A stretch of 64,000 nt of DNA, from NCBI GenBank assembly GCA_028279685.1, contig JANQNG010000036.1, positions 36,948 through 100,947 on the forward strand, read 5' to 3'. The notes under the pieces are model-generated. The model worked only from the letters and a program-made list of their open reading frames with translations. It ran no database searches and was not told the origin of the DNA. The position numbers were made by a program, and so were the translations under genes. This document shows positions 16,025 through 26,200 of the stretch, piece by piece (within the stretch, counting starts at the first letter, position 1; each line of letters starts with the position of its first letter). Source of the DNA: Candidatus Nanoarchaeia archaeon (GTDB taxonomy: Archaea; Nanobdellota; Nanobdellia; Woesearchaeales; SKIA01).

Positions 16025-17064
16025 TCTTTTATCGCTTCTTTAAATTGTTCAATAAATCTAGAAAAATCATTCTCTGCGATATGTGCGCCGCAAGCATTTG
16101 TGTGTCCTCCACCATATCCTTTAATTCCTTCCAATGCTTTCTGAAGCGGCTCGAACACACCTAAATTAGCGCGTAATGAGCAGTTATAACTATCATTTTT
16201 CTTTCTCGCAATGATGGTATACACATCAGGATGTTTATAGAGTAATTCATTACTCAGATCGCTGCTGAATGAATGTTCGCTATTTTCGAAAACGAAAAGC
16301 AGAAGATTACCATCAGGTTTTACGCTGCTTGCTCTTGCGTATAAATTATCATAAATTTTCTTGAATTTTTCATAGACTCTATGCAGTAATTTTCCCCTTG
16401 ATGTTTTCTTTTCAAGAATCTCTTCAGGACTATTCACTCTTGTGAGAATTTTCATACATTTAATTACTTCCGAAACTTTTCCTTTAATAATGAAAGAAAA
16501 TATTCTGATAAGCTCTCCAAGTTTTGAATTATACAAAATATCAGGAGGTTCTTGGTAAGTTTCAGGAAGCATACTGGCATAGTTTTTTTTAAAGTCATCA
16601 ATGAACTCAGGAATATACCAATCACCAATGCAACCTACCATGGCAACCCAGCGCATTTCAGGATTATTGTTAATCTTGAAGCACCAATAAGCAGTTGGTC
16701 TGTTATCTTTGTCATCGTGAAGTCTTGGATTGTGATAGGAGACGTTTGATTGTTTTATCTTCTGTGGCTGATGATGATCGATCCAGAGAATAGGTGTCTT
16801 CACCTGTTCAAAGAATTCAGAACTGACCATAGGTTTGTCAAGAATAATAACAAGATCCGGCTGATATTCCACGACTTTTCTTGCAAATTCAGGTTCAAGT
16901 TTAGGACTTGCCTTGATAGGGATGCCTTTTCCTTCTTTTTTAATGTTATAGATCAATAGAAAAGAGGTTAGTCCATCGCAATCATCGTCAAAAAAAATCA
17001 ATGGGCGCGCAGCGTGTTCAATTTTTTCTCTTATTTCCTGTATCTCTTTTTCTGTCAATGCCAT
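16021..17064 (-). CDS. DHH-family phosphoesterase (RecJ/GAN-like)
   Basis: The 347-residue protein has the DHH metal motifs FFDDDCDGLTS (about 24-34) and IDHHQP (about 94-99) and the DHHA1 motif GGGHTNACG near 320. Family members hydrolyse phosphodiesters in single-stranded DNA, RNA or cyclic dinucleotides with manganese. In archaea RecJ-like proteins work with the GINS replication complex or in RNA decay; neither is proven here. It follows ftsY by one base on the same strand and is probably co-transcribed with aif6, pfdA and ftsY. Confidence 0.88.
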   Translation of the reverse strand: MALTEKEIQEIREKIEHAARPLIFFDDDCDGLTSFLLIYNIKKEGKGIPIKASPKLEPEFARKVVEYQPDLVIILDKPMVSSEFFEQVKTPILWIDHHQPQKIKQSNVSYHNPRLHDDKDNRPTAYWCFKINNNPEMRWVAMVGCIGDWYIPEFIDDFKKNYASMLPETYQEPPDILYNSKLGELIRIFSFIIKGKVSEVIKCMKILTRVNSPEEILEKKTSRGKLLHRVYEKFKKIYDNLYARASSVKPDGNLLLFVFENSEHSFSSDLSNELLYKHPDVYTIIARKKNDSYNCSLRANLGVFEPLQKALEGIKGYGGGHTNACGAHIAENDFSRFIEQFKEAIKD

Positions 17065-17065
17065 A

Positions 17066-19153
17066 TCATAACCCTACATGTTTGATGATGAAATCTTTGT
17101 CAAATGGTTTTAAATCGTCATAGTCTTGGCCTATGCCTAAGAAGAGAATAGGTTTTTTAGTCACATAACTAACACTCACCGCTGCACCACCTTTCTCATC
17201 AACATCTGCTTTGCTAAGGATGATGCCGTCAATACCCACTGCTTCGTTGAATTGTTGCGCTTGTTCGACACAATCATTGCCAGTGATGCTTTCTCCGACA
17301 AAGATCTTGATATCAGGATTTGTGACTCTGATGATTTTTTTCAATTCATCCATTAAGTTAGTATTGCTATGCAATCTTCCTGCAGTATCGATGAACACTA
17401 CATCGGCGTTTTTTGCTTTTGCGTGTTTAATAGCATCGAATGCTACGGCAGCGGCATCCGCCCCATAGTCGTGTTTGATCATTTTAACGCCTATGTTGTT
17501 TGCATGTTCTTCGAGTTGCTGGATTGCAGCTGCTCTGAACGTATCACATGCAGCGATGATTGGTGTGAGTTTTTGATTCTTGCAAAGATATGCAAGTTTT
17601 GCAAGATTTGTGGTTTTGCCTCCTCCATTGATACCGAGCATGCAGACCACATAAGGTTTCTCTTTCTTTTTCTTGATCTCTTTAACAAGATCTCTTTCTT
17701 CAACATCGAAGAGTTCATCAATTGACGTTGTTAATGATTGTGCGATAATATCCTGGAGGCTTCCTCTTTGGAGCTTTCCTGTTGTGAGTTCTTCTTTCAG
17801 GTCAGCCTTGATTTTCTCAATGACTTCGACTGCGACATTATTTTCGAGTAAAGCTAGCTCCAAATCCCAGAAAAGCTCTTCGAATTTCTTCTCTGAAAGT
17901 TGCACTTTGGTGAATGTTTCAGTAATTTTCTGGAAGAATCCTTTCTTTTTCGTTTTTTCTTCAATCTCTTCAGTAGGTTCTTCTTCAATAATCTCTTCTA
18001 CTTCGAGCTCTTCAGCTTCCTTTTCGATTTCAGGTTCTTCCTTAACAGCCTCTTCTACTTCAGGCTCTTCAATTTTGTCTTCAATATCTTCTTTTGGCTC
18101 TTCTTTAGATTTCTTCTTCAAAAAATCAAAGAATCCTTTCTTTTTCGGTTTTTCTTCAATTACTTCCTCTTTGGGAGGCTTTTCCTCAACGACCTCTTCT
18201 TTAGGAGGTTCTTTCACTTCTTCTTTGATTTCGATCTTTTTAGGAATTGGAACTAATTTATCAATGAAATAATCCCATCCTGGCTTCCATGCATTTTTAG
18301 GTCGCCAATCTTCTTTTATTGCTTCATCCCAACTTTTCTCTTTAAGAAGAACATTCAATGCTAGTTGAGGTGCTTGATGAGCCACTATTGCTATGTGTTT
18401 TCCATAATATTTGTTAAATAACTCATTAACAAACTCTGCAATTCTTATATTGACATCATTATAACTTTCACCATTAGGAAAAGGAGTTTTAACATATTTT
18501 TTCATATCAGATTTGAATTTTTTTGCAGGCTTTTGGGTGAAGTCTCCATAATCTGCTTCCCTTAATCTCTTATCTTGAATAATTTTATAATTGCTAAATC
18601 CTAATTTTGCTGAATCAACAGCTCTTTTTAGATCAGAACAAAACACAACATCAAACTTTTTGTCTTTAACTTTCTTTCCTAAATCTTTTGCTTGTTGTTT
18701 TCCGAGTTTTGAGAGTTCTCCTGGAGAATGTCCTGTTGCAAGATCTTTTTCATTATCCGTAGTTGTTCCATGGACAAAATAAGTTATCTTAACTCCTTTT
18801 ATATCTTCCTTAATTTTTTTTGGTTTTTCTTCAGGAATTTTTTTAGGAGCAAGTTTCTCTTTTGGTTTAGGTTTTTCTTCTTTCTTTGGCTTTGGTTTTT
18901 TTTCAGGAATTGGCTTTTTCTTTGGTTCAGGTTTCTTCTCTACTTTCTTTACTGGCTTTTTTTCTACAGGCTTCTTCAATTCTTTCTTTTTTGGTTCTTC
19001 CTTTTTCTCAACTACTTTAACAACTTTCTTCGGCTTTTCTTTTACAGGCTTCTTTACTTCTTTCTTAACCTCTTCTACTTTTGTAGCCTTCTTTATACCT
19101 TTAGTTAATTTACCTATGGCATCACCAATTTTTTTTTTGAGAAATCCAAACAT
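17066..19153 (-). CDS. ftsY: FtsY signal-recognition-particle receptor with inserted histidine-phosphatase-like domain
   Basis: The C-terminal 290 residues are the FtsY NG GTPase: GINGGGKTTNLAKLA (G1), DTFRAAAIQQLEEHA, DTAGRLHSNTN (G3), LSKAD (G4) and GIGQDYDDLKPFD, so it docks ribosome-SRP complexes at the membrane. The N-terminus MFGFLKKKIGDAIGKL is the usual amphipathic start. Between them, after 90 Lys/Pro/Glu-rich residues, residues about 122-300 look like a histidine phosphatase: FVHGTTTDN (His128), SDLKRAVDSA (Arg177), LREADYG (Glu199) and IVAHQAP (His259). The first Arg of the RHG motif is Val127. A GFF-FLKKK motif recurs near 340 and 405. At 695 residues it is about twice the usual length. 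The frame is unbroken. Confidence 0.9.
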   Translation of the reverse strand: MFGFLKKKIGDAIGKLTKGIKKATKVEEVKKEVKKPVKEKPKKVVKVVEKKEEPKKKELKKPVEKKPVKKVEKKPEPKKKPIPEKKPKPKKEEKPKPKEKLAPKKIPEEKPKKIKEDIKGVKITYFVHGTTTDNEKDLATGHSPGELSKLGKQQAKDLGKKVKDKKFDVVFCSDLKRAVDSAKLGFSNYKIIQDKRLREADYGDFTQKPAKKFKSDMKKYVKTPFPNGESYNDVNIRIAEFVNELFNKYYGKHIAIVAHQAPQLALNVLLKEKSWDEAIKEDWRPKNAWKPGWDYFIDKLVPIPKKIEIKEEVKEPPKEEVVEEKPPKEEVIEEKPKKKGFFDFLKKKSKEEPKEDIEDKIEEPEVEEAVKEEPEIEKEAEELEVEEIIEEEPTEEIEEKTKKKGFFQKITETFTKVQLSEKKFEELFWDLELALLENNVAVEVIEKIKADLKEELTTGKLQRGSLQDIIAQSLTTSIDELFDVEERDLVKEIKKKKEKPYVVCMLGINGGGKTTNLAKLAYLCKNQKLTPIIAACDTFRAAAIQQLEEHANNIGVKMIKHDYGADAAAVAFDAIKHAKAKNADVVFIDTAGRLHSNTNLMDELKKIIRVTNPDIKIFVGESITGNDCVEQAQQFNEAVGIDGIILSKADVDEKGGAAVSVSYVTKKPILFLGIGQDYDDLKPFDKDFIIKHVGL

Positions 19154-19155
19154 TT

Positions 19156-19554
19156 TTACTCTTTCATAACCTCTTGTTCAATCATTTGTGCTTCTTGTTG
19201 CATGAGCTGCATCTGCATCATCAGTTGGCCGCGATATTCTTCAATACTCTTGAGTTGTTTTCCAATAAGTTTTTTTGCATCGTCTACTGATTTCGGTACA
19301 ACAGTACCTGCACCAACGTTGACAAGCAATTCGTCAGTCTTTTTCAAAGCACCCTTGATGAAAATGCCGTTGCCAATAGGAACAAGCATTTCAGAACCGA
19401 CATCCAGTGTATCGAGGTCGTTGAGGCTCTGGACGGTTTCTTGCACTTGGTTAAGTTGGACATCGAGCTGTTCCATCTTTTGTTGAACTTTTTCTAATGT
19501 TTGTGTAATCTCCTGATATCGCATATATTTTTCTTTTGTTGAATCATTTTCCAT
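19156..19554 (-). CDS. pfdA: Prefoldin alpha subunit
   Basis: The archaeal prefoldin alpha subunit, part of a hexameric chaperone that holds unfolded proteins with its coiled-coil arms. The sequence shows an N-terminal coiled coil (YQEITQTLEKVQQKMEQLD), the central beta hairpins (LVPIGNGIFIKGALKKTDEL, NVGAGTVVPKSVDDA) and a C-terminal coiled coil. I chose the ATG at 19554; a GTG three codons earlier overlaps the aif6 stop. The aif6-pfdA-ftsY order is conserved in archaea. Confidence 0.93.
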   Translation of the reverse strand: MENDSTKEKYMRYQEITQTLEKVQQKMEQLDVQLNQVQETVQSLNDLDTLDVGSEMLVPIGNGIFIKGALKKTDELLVNVGAGTVVPKSVDDAKKLIGKQLKSIEEYRGQLMMQMQLMQQEAQMIEQEVMKE

Positions 19555-19555
19555 T

Positions 19556-20227
19556 TTATTCACCCATAAATCCTAATGCTTCATCACAATGTACAATCTC
19601 AGGACCTCCTGATGCATCAGAAATCACAAAACCATGATTGTTTGCTAAAATACCTGATCGTATGAATGGAACTCCAATATTTACCGTGCCAGGAGAGACA
19701 GTAACTTTCAGCAATGATTCGGTTGTTTTTTTCTCTGTTGTTGAGATATCTCTGTGGATAAGACAACCTTTGTCATTCAATACACCTATGGCACCAACCA
19801 CTTTGAGATTTGCGATTGTCTGCTTCTGAGTAGGAATATTAAGTGCTGTTTTAATCTGCTGTAGCGCATCTTCTTCAAAGTCTTTATTGATGAGACATCC
19901 TTTGTTGCTGCAAAGGATATTATTCCCTAATGCGGTGAGCTTTGTATTGATTACTTGGAATGGTATGCCAAGTCTCTTTAAATGAGACCGCTCAGACTCA
20001 AAGGTGATATCAGGAATCAACAGTCCTTGATCGTTTCCTGCAATGAACACTCCTAAAAGAGATGTTCCTGCTATGGTGGCTTCATGAACGGGCACATCAA
20101 GCACCTCTGTGATTTGCTTGCGCTCTTCATCAGGCACCTCAGGACCTACTAAACAGTAATGATTGTTGCAAAAGCCATACATTCCTACATTAGGATTTCC
20201 ATTGAAATTGGTCTTAATAATATGCAT
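19556..20227 (-). CDS. Translation initiation factor aIF6
   Basis: Archaeal IF6 binds the 50S subunit and blocks premature joining with 30S. The 223-residue protein has the repeated pentein units (GVFIAGNDQGLLIPD, GNNILCSNKGCLINKDF, VGAIGVLNDKGCLIHRD, GILANNHGFVISD), full length for the family. It begins a leftward operon with pfdA, ftsY and the DHH gene. The L39e/L31e/LX genes that often flank it in other archaea are not present here. A TATA-like TTATAAAGG on its strand lies near 20250. Confidence 0.95.
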   Translation of the reverse strand: MHIIKTNFNGNPNVGMYGFCNNHYCLVGPEVPDEERKQITEVLDVPVHEATIAGTSLLGVFIAGNDQGLLIPDITFESERSHLKRLGIPFQVINTKLTALGNNILCSNKGCLINKDFEEDALQQIKTALNIPTQKQTIANLKVVGAIGVLNDKGCLIHRDISTTEKKTTESLLKVTVSPGTVNIGVPFIRSGILANNHGFVISDASGGPEIVHCDEALGFMGE

Positions 20228-20343
20228 GCCCGAAGAAAGCGCAGAGCCTTTATAAGTATTGTCCTGGAGATTTCTTTACTTTTTTTGACAGAAATGGCAA
20301 CCTTTATATAGTCAAATTATTAGGATTATTTAAAGGTGTACAC

Positions 20344-20901
20344 ATGAAAAGGGTGATCGGTAGTATTTGGATAGTGGTTTTTTTATTGATTATAACAATG
20401 CCTTTTGTAGCAGCAGAAGGAGGAGTTTCTTCATTGCTTGACAATATTTTTCGCCCATTTGAAGGATCTGACTGGGGGGATATTTATCTGAAGAATTATC
20501 TCTTCATTGATGGCATATTGTATTTCATGCTCTTCTTTGCGATCTCAAAATTTTCATTCTCATTTGTATTCAAGAAAGCAGGAGCTCCAAAAACAAGCAA
20601 CCTACTCTCGATTGCAGTGACATTGATGCTCACGTTTGCCATGATGTATTTCGAATCAAAAAGCCCTCTTAATTTTAAGATAGGTGATCTTTGGTTTGTT
20701 GCAATGTATGTGTTCCTTATCCTCATGTGGTATTTCATTTATATTATCACAAAAATATTAATCGATACCTCTCCCGCAGGAGGGAAAAGTAAGAACTGGC
20801 AGTTAGCAGTAGGTATTGCAATGTTTATTTCGTACTATATTATTCAAGGAATAACTGCAGTAATGGGTGTTGCGGCAAAAGGAGGAAGCAATATAGCCTG
20901 A
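20344..20901 (+). CDS. Multi-span membrane protein with signal peptide, unknown
   Basis: The 185-residue protein starts with a cleavable-looking signal (MKRVIGSIWIVVFLLIITMP, then FVAAEGG) followed by hydrophobic helices near 57-75, 88-104, 117-140 and 155-175. AGGTGT lies just before the start and a TATA-like sequence (CTTTATATAG) about 40 bases upstream. It heads a three-gene rightward operon of unknown proteins. No family recognised. Confidence 0.75.
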   Translation: MKRVIGSIWIVVFLLIITMPFVAAEGGVSSLLDNIFRPFEGSDWGDIYLKNYLFIDGILYFMLFFAISKFSFSFVFKKAGAPKTSNLLSIAVTLMLTFAMMYFESKSPLNFKIGDLWFVAMYVFLILMWYFIYIITKILIDTSPAGGKSKNWQLAVGIAMFISYYIIQGITAVMGVAAKGGSNIA

Positions 20902-20922
20902 CCTCTAGTGAGGAATTCAAAC

Positions 20923-21381
20923 ATGGATTATAATGTGCTATTCGGATGGTGGGAACCGTTTTCAGGAATCTATCTACTTATAGCGTTCATTCTTATTATC
21001 ATTGGTATAGCGAAGGCTTTTAGTAAGGGGCGTGGAGAAACGGAATCAGGAAGTGCTCCTTCTTGGCCAAGTTCACCAACGTCGTATAGTGACACTAGAG
21101 GATATTCTCCTTCTGATATTGGGGGACGATCAGGGGATCTAGCAGACACGCTTACTGAAAGAAGCAGGAAACAAAGAGGGAAGATTGATCTTAATGTCGA
21201 TCAGCGTATCAAAGATTTGGAGAATGAGAGAGCAAGACTTCTTTCGTTAGAGAAAGACGAAGAGAACTATAAGAAGTATGCTCAGCACTTACAGAATGAT
21301 CTGAAAATCATAAAAGACAAATTAGATATTTATCGTAAGAATCTTAATGAGCATAATAAGATAAGGAGGACATATGGCTAG
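20923..21381 (+). CDS. Single-span membrane protein with coiled-coil tail
   Basis: From the ATG at 20923 (a GTG five codons earlier is possible) the protein begins MDYNVLFGWWEPFSGIYLLI. One transmembrane helix lies at about 14-32, then a Ser/Gly/Pro-rich linker and a C-terminal coiled coil of about 65 residues (RIKDLENERARLLSLEKDEE). The coiled coil faces the cytoplasm if the usual positive-inside rule holds. The stop overlaps the next gene by eight bases, so the two are translated together and may bind each other. Confidence 0.75.
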   Translation: MDYNVLFGWWEPFSGIYLLIAFILIIIGIAKAFSKGRGETESGSAPSWPSSPTSYSDTRGYSPSDIGGRSGDLADTLTERSRKQRGKIDLNVDQRIKDLENERARLLSLEKDEENYKKYAQHLQNDLKIIKDKLDIYRKNLNEHNKIRRTYG

Positions 21382-23248
21382 GATGGCAACAACACTCACC
21401 GAAGGAGATGCGGAAAGGGTCGCTGAAATACTGAGAAGACTCGATGAAACACTTCAAGGAAATAAGAGAGACATCTTCGAAAGATGGCAGGAATGGGAAC
21501 GCCACTTCCAAGAATTTGCTGATAAATTACCAGGGTTTCTTCGTGCTGAGATGAATGAGCGACATAGATTTACAGAAGTCTATAAAGATATTCTTGGGAA
21601 AGTAGATCTTGCTGATAGAAATATAAGGGATGAGCAATGGTTGCGTTTCTTAGGACAGCTCGCATGGCTTAAAACAACAAGAGTTTTTGACAATATGTTT
21701 ACAGGAGCCATCGCTAATCTTATCAAAAGAATATGGGGAGATCATCTCACTCGTTATAGTAATTTTGTCAACAGACTTAAAGATACTATAACAACATGGA
21801 AATTCAACAAGAAAGATTACATGAATCTTAGAAAAGAATACAAGAAAAAGGCGAAAGAACTCAAGGATTATAATCCTGAATCATTAGATGCATCGGATAG
21901 TCTTGGAAGAAAGGCGGTTGAACAAGCGATTGAAGCTATGCAGAATATTATCAAGGAAATTAAGGTATTACTCGATAAACCTAATGTTGAAGACGCAGAT
22001 ATTGCGGTAATGCAAGCAAGAGTGCTGAGAATGATAGGATTATTTAAAGCTGTTATCGATAATATGCCGCATAGTAATGTTTATTTGGCTGGACTTGTCG
22101 AGGATGTTGTAAAACTTCACGAAGAAACACAAGCCAGGATCAGTAGTATTGAGCGGACATACATGTTCGGTAATTTATTGTATGGATTGTATAAAGTTCT
22201 TGATCGCATAGCAGAAATGGGTCGTGATTTTGAAAGTATTGTGAATAAATATGATGCGTTGTTCAAAGCAAAAGCAGAAGTTGAACTTAAATATGCTCAT
22301 ACAAAAATAAATCTTAGAGAGTATATTGATAAGATATATGGAAGTCTCAGGGATCTTTTGGATAGAATATTAGGAACTGAGGCTGAAGCGCCTAATATGA
22401 ATGAAATTTTCCTTGGCATTGCGAATATTATAGAATTGCTGAATAAGAACATTGCGTTCCTTGAAAAAACTGCGCAAACAGATCCTATACTACAAGAAGC
22501 GCTGGTTGATTTTAGTGATAGACTGAAGAAGAAGAGAGATGCGATAGGAACAATACTTGATAATATGAAAAGAGGGGAAATGGGAGATATCGAATCAGCA
22601 ACAGAAGAAAGAAAACCAGCAGAAGAAGTCAGAAGCATTTCAGGTGAAATACCAGAGTCAGCACCTCCTGCAGAACAACCTTCTCAAATTCAGAGTACTC
22701 CTGAATCACCTATAGTGCCTCCTTCAATTGAGGAAACAACTACTGAGGCAACAGAGGCTCAGGAAGAAATTCCTGTGCATCCTTCTAGTCCAGGTAGTGA
22801 TTCTGCTATGTATCCTCCTAGCGGTTCTAGTGGTGAACCTCCTCAAGAGGCAACGGAACCAAGAACACCCTCTGAACCTGTGAGACGATCAAAAGCATGG
22901 ATTAAAGAGGCAAAAGTGTTTGTGAAACAACTGAGTAAAGTAAACCTAACTGAAATGTGGACTATAACATTCTTACAAAATTTGTCAGTAATATCTTCTG
23001 ATCTCGATGATGCTATTATGAGAATTCAAGATGATTTCGATGTTAGATACCTCAAAGAAATAAAAGAACGATTTGAAGAACTCAGGACAATTGCTGTTAG
23101 TTCTGCTGGTACAGAAGAGAAAGAGACGCTAAGGGAGTATGTACGAGATAGTATTTCTAATCTTCAAGAGGAAATCAAGAAGAATGAAAAGAAAGGCCTC
23201 TTCGCTAATTTATTCGGAAGAAGGAATAGGCAAACAGAAAGTATGTAG
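21374..23248 (+). CDS. Large helical cytoplasmic protein, unknown
   Basis: A 624-residue protein, predicted mostly alpha-helical, preceded by AGGAGGACAT. Residues about 1-400 are long charged helices (RILRRLDETLQGNKRDIFER onward), about 405-510 a Pro/Ser/Glu-rich disordered linker, and about 515-620 another helical domain ending in KKGLFANLFGRRNRQTESM, a basic amphipathic tail that could touch the membrane. No enzyme motif is visible. Likely the soluble partner of the two membrane proteins before it. It converges with smc. Confidence 0.75.
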   Translation: MARMATTLTEGDAERVAEILRRLDETLQGNKRDIFERWQEWERHFQEFADKLPGFLRAEMNERHRFTEVYKDILGKVDLADRNIRDEQWLRFLGQLAWLKTTRVFDNMFTGAIANLIKRIWGDHLTRYSNFVNRLKDTITTWKFNKKDYMNLRKEYKKKAKELKDYNPESLDASDSLGRKAVEQAIEAMQNIIKEIKVLLDKPNVEDADIAVMQARVLRMIGLFKAVIDNMPHSNVYLAGLVEDVVKLHEETQARISSIERTYMFGNLLYGLYKVLDRIAEMGRDFESIVNKYDALFKAKAEVELKYAHTKINLREYIDKIYGSLRDLLDRILGTEAEAPNMNEIFLGIANIIELLNKNIAFLEKTAQTDPILQEALVDFSDRLKKKRDAIGTILDNMKRGEMGDIESATEERKPAEEVRSISGEIPESAPPAEQPSQIQSTPESPIVPPSIEETTTEATEAQEEIPVHPSSPGSDSAMYPPSGSSGEPPQEATEPRTPSEPVRRSKAWIKEAKVFVKQLSKVNLTEMWTITFLQNLSVISSDLDDAIMRIQDDFDVRYLKEIKERFEELRTIAVSSAGTEEKETLREYVRDSISNLQEEIKKNEKKGLFANLFGRRNRQTESM

Positions 23249-23253
23249 ATATG

Positions 23254-26200
23254 CTAAATCTTTAGACTGGTTATTTTACTGATGCCATGTTCATTCATAG
23301 ACACACCATATAATGTTTCTGCTGAGGTAATCAATGCATCATTATGAGATATGATGATGTATTGTGCTTTATCACTATAGCCTTCAATAAGATTCGATAA
23401 CTTCTCAGAGTTATGCTTGTCCAATGCAGCGTCAACTTCATCAAGCACATAGAATGATGCTGGCTCATGCTCTTGCACTGCAAATAAGAACGCCAATGCT
23501 GTTAATGTTTTCTCTCCACCGGATAATCCTCTAATGTCCATAAATTTCTTTCCTGTAAGTCTCACTTTCAATGTTAATCCGCCATTGAAAGGATCCTTTG
23601 CGTCTTCAAGTTCCATGAATGCGCGTCCTTTTGAGCTTAAGCTCTCGAAGATGGTCTGGAAATTCTGGTTAATGACATCAAAGGTCTTCATGAACAGATC
23701 TTTCTTTTTTGAGTCAACCTCATTAATCATCACTAATATCGTTTCTCGTTCTTCTACAAGTTTTTTCTTCTTCTCAATAAGTTCATCATATTCATTCTCA
23801 ACGCGTTCATAGATTTCTAAAGCCTTCATATTCACTGCTCCAATATTCTCAACCATGCGTTCAAAGTCGCGGATCTCAAGCTTAATATCTTCCTCAGATT
23901 TGTTCTTATACAAGGCGACATCTTCATACTGCGTATATTCCTCTTCCAGACCTGCGATCTCTGCCTTTACTGCAGCATGTTCGATGCTTACTGTATTGTT
24001 CTGTTGTTCTTTTCTTCTAATAACTTCTTCTTCACTGATCGTTTTTCCTTCGAGCTTCTGCATTTCATCAGAAAGATCAGTTCTTTTCTTGAAAAGTTCT
24101 TTGAATTGGGCATAGAAGGTCTCCTGTTGTTTTTCATACTCTTTAAGCTGCTTCCCATTCTCTGCAATCTTCTTCTTTAATGCTGCAGATTCTTTCGTGA
24201 AATCTTCAATCTCTTTGTCGTGTTGTTTCACAATCTTTTTGATGTTTTCTTCTTCTGGACCAATAACACTCTCAATATGAGATTTGATATTCTTCAGTTC
24301 GTTTTTTGACTCAATAATTTCATCATGGTATTCTTGTTTTTTCTCCTCAAAGGTGTTGAGTTCTGCGAGCAATGCAGGATTCCTCAGTTGATTAATTTTA
24401 TCTCTTAGTTTCTGCTTCTCAATCTTCAGTGCTGCAAGCGCTTGATTCTTTGTATTGATAGTATCCATCAATGCATCTGATTCTTTGTCGAGTTTTTTCA
24501 GGTCTTGCGTGTGTTTTTTCTTGTTTTCTTTTGACGCATCAGTTTCATCACTCTTAATATGAAGCGTCTTTTCAAGTTTGATAATCTCTCCTTCATAATC
24601 AGCTTTGTCTTTGCGGAGCTGCACAACCGTGTCTTCAATAGTCTGTTGCTTTTTCTCTAAACTGGCCACAACTGCCTGCAAATCAGCAAGCTCTGCATCA
24701 ATCTGTTTAATCTCATCAAGCAATTCTTTCTGGCTGAAGCCCACTCCTTTCTTTTTTCTGTCTACAAAGCCTCCTCGCATTGCGCCGCTGGTTTCGACAA
24801 GATCACCGGTCAAAGTCACCATTCTTATTTTTCCTATGCCTATTTTTCTTGCTGTAGCAATGTCATCGACAACAAGCGTGCTGCCAAATACATACTGGAA
24901 TACGTTTGAGAATTTGTTATCATAAGAGATTAAGTCAACTGCTAATCCATGCACGCCGCTCTTTTTTGCTAATGATTTCGCTTCGGCACTGATTGTTGGA
25001 GATCTTAATTTGTTTAAGGGTAGGAATGTAGCAACGCCGTATTTGTTTTGTTTTAGATGATTGATGCATTTCTCGGCGACAGCATCGTTCTCCACAACAA
25101 TACTGGAGACTCTATTTGCTGCGGCAATCTCCATCGCCAATGCATATTTGGAGGAGACACTTCCTAATTCAGTGACGGTTCCAAAGATCCCTTTTATTTT
25201 GTTTTTTTGTTCGATTATTTTTGAGACTGCGGTGCTGCCCTGGATGCCTTCTTTAATACCTGCGTTTCGAGCGTGGAGTTTTGCTGCTGTTTCCTGGCGA
25301 GAAACTAATTTTGCTCGCGCAGTCTGCAATTGTGAAGCAATATTTGAAGCCTCGTTAAGATGCTTATTCAATGATAATGTCGCTTCTTTGAATTTCTCTT
25401 TGAATGATTTGAGCTGCGTCAGCTGTTCTTTATGTTCTCTCTGCAGCAGATCTACTTGCTGAATTTTCTCATCAATACTTTCGAGCTGTATCTCGATTTT
25501 GTCTTTTTCTCTGAATAATTGTTGTTGTTTCTCTCTGAGTTTATTGATTTCCTCAGCTAATACATCAGCTTTTTTGTCAATAGATTCCATTTCCTGATCG
25601 ACATCTGCAGCATCTTCGAGTTTGTTCTTCTTTTTGAATTGCTCAATCTTGAGGTTGATTGCTTCAATGTCTTTTTCTCGTTGTTTAATCTTCTTTTCAA
25701 GATCTTCGCGGTCTTGAACAAACATCTTCACTTTTCCTTCGAGTTCTTTTTTTGTTTTGTGCAGTGATGCTTTTCGTTCTTCGACTTTATTTATTTCTTC
25801 TCTGCAGGTATCGATACGTTGTTTGTCTACAGCAAGATCGATCTTGAGCTGTTCAATAAGCTTATGGATTCTTACTTGTTCTTTTTCTCCCTTTGATTCG
25901 ATCTCTTTTGAGATGTTATCAAGACCTTTCTTATGTTCTGCGATCTTTTCTTTGAGTGTGTCGATTTTTTCCTGCGTTTTCTTAATGCTTTCTTGGTTGT
26001 CAGTGATTTTCTTTTCGAATGATTCTTGTTTTTTTCTTTTAGATGTAAGTTTATTATGCACCAAGGTTGCTTTATTTCTTTTGATTTTATCGTCGAGATC
26101 TTTGAATTTCATTGCTTGGTCTCGTTCTTTCTTAAGCTCTTTGAGATAGGTCTGTCGTTCTGCAAGGATAATTTCTGCTTCTTTCATCTGTGTTTCTACT

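Noticed and set aside
17673..18272. Ser/Phe-rich open frame antisense to ftsY
   Set aside because: Reverse complement of Glu/Lys-rich codons; low complexity, no start signals.
25061..25462. Open frames antisense to smc
   Set aside because: Shadows of the SMC coiled coil; smc is complete and clearly coding.
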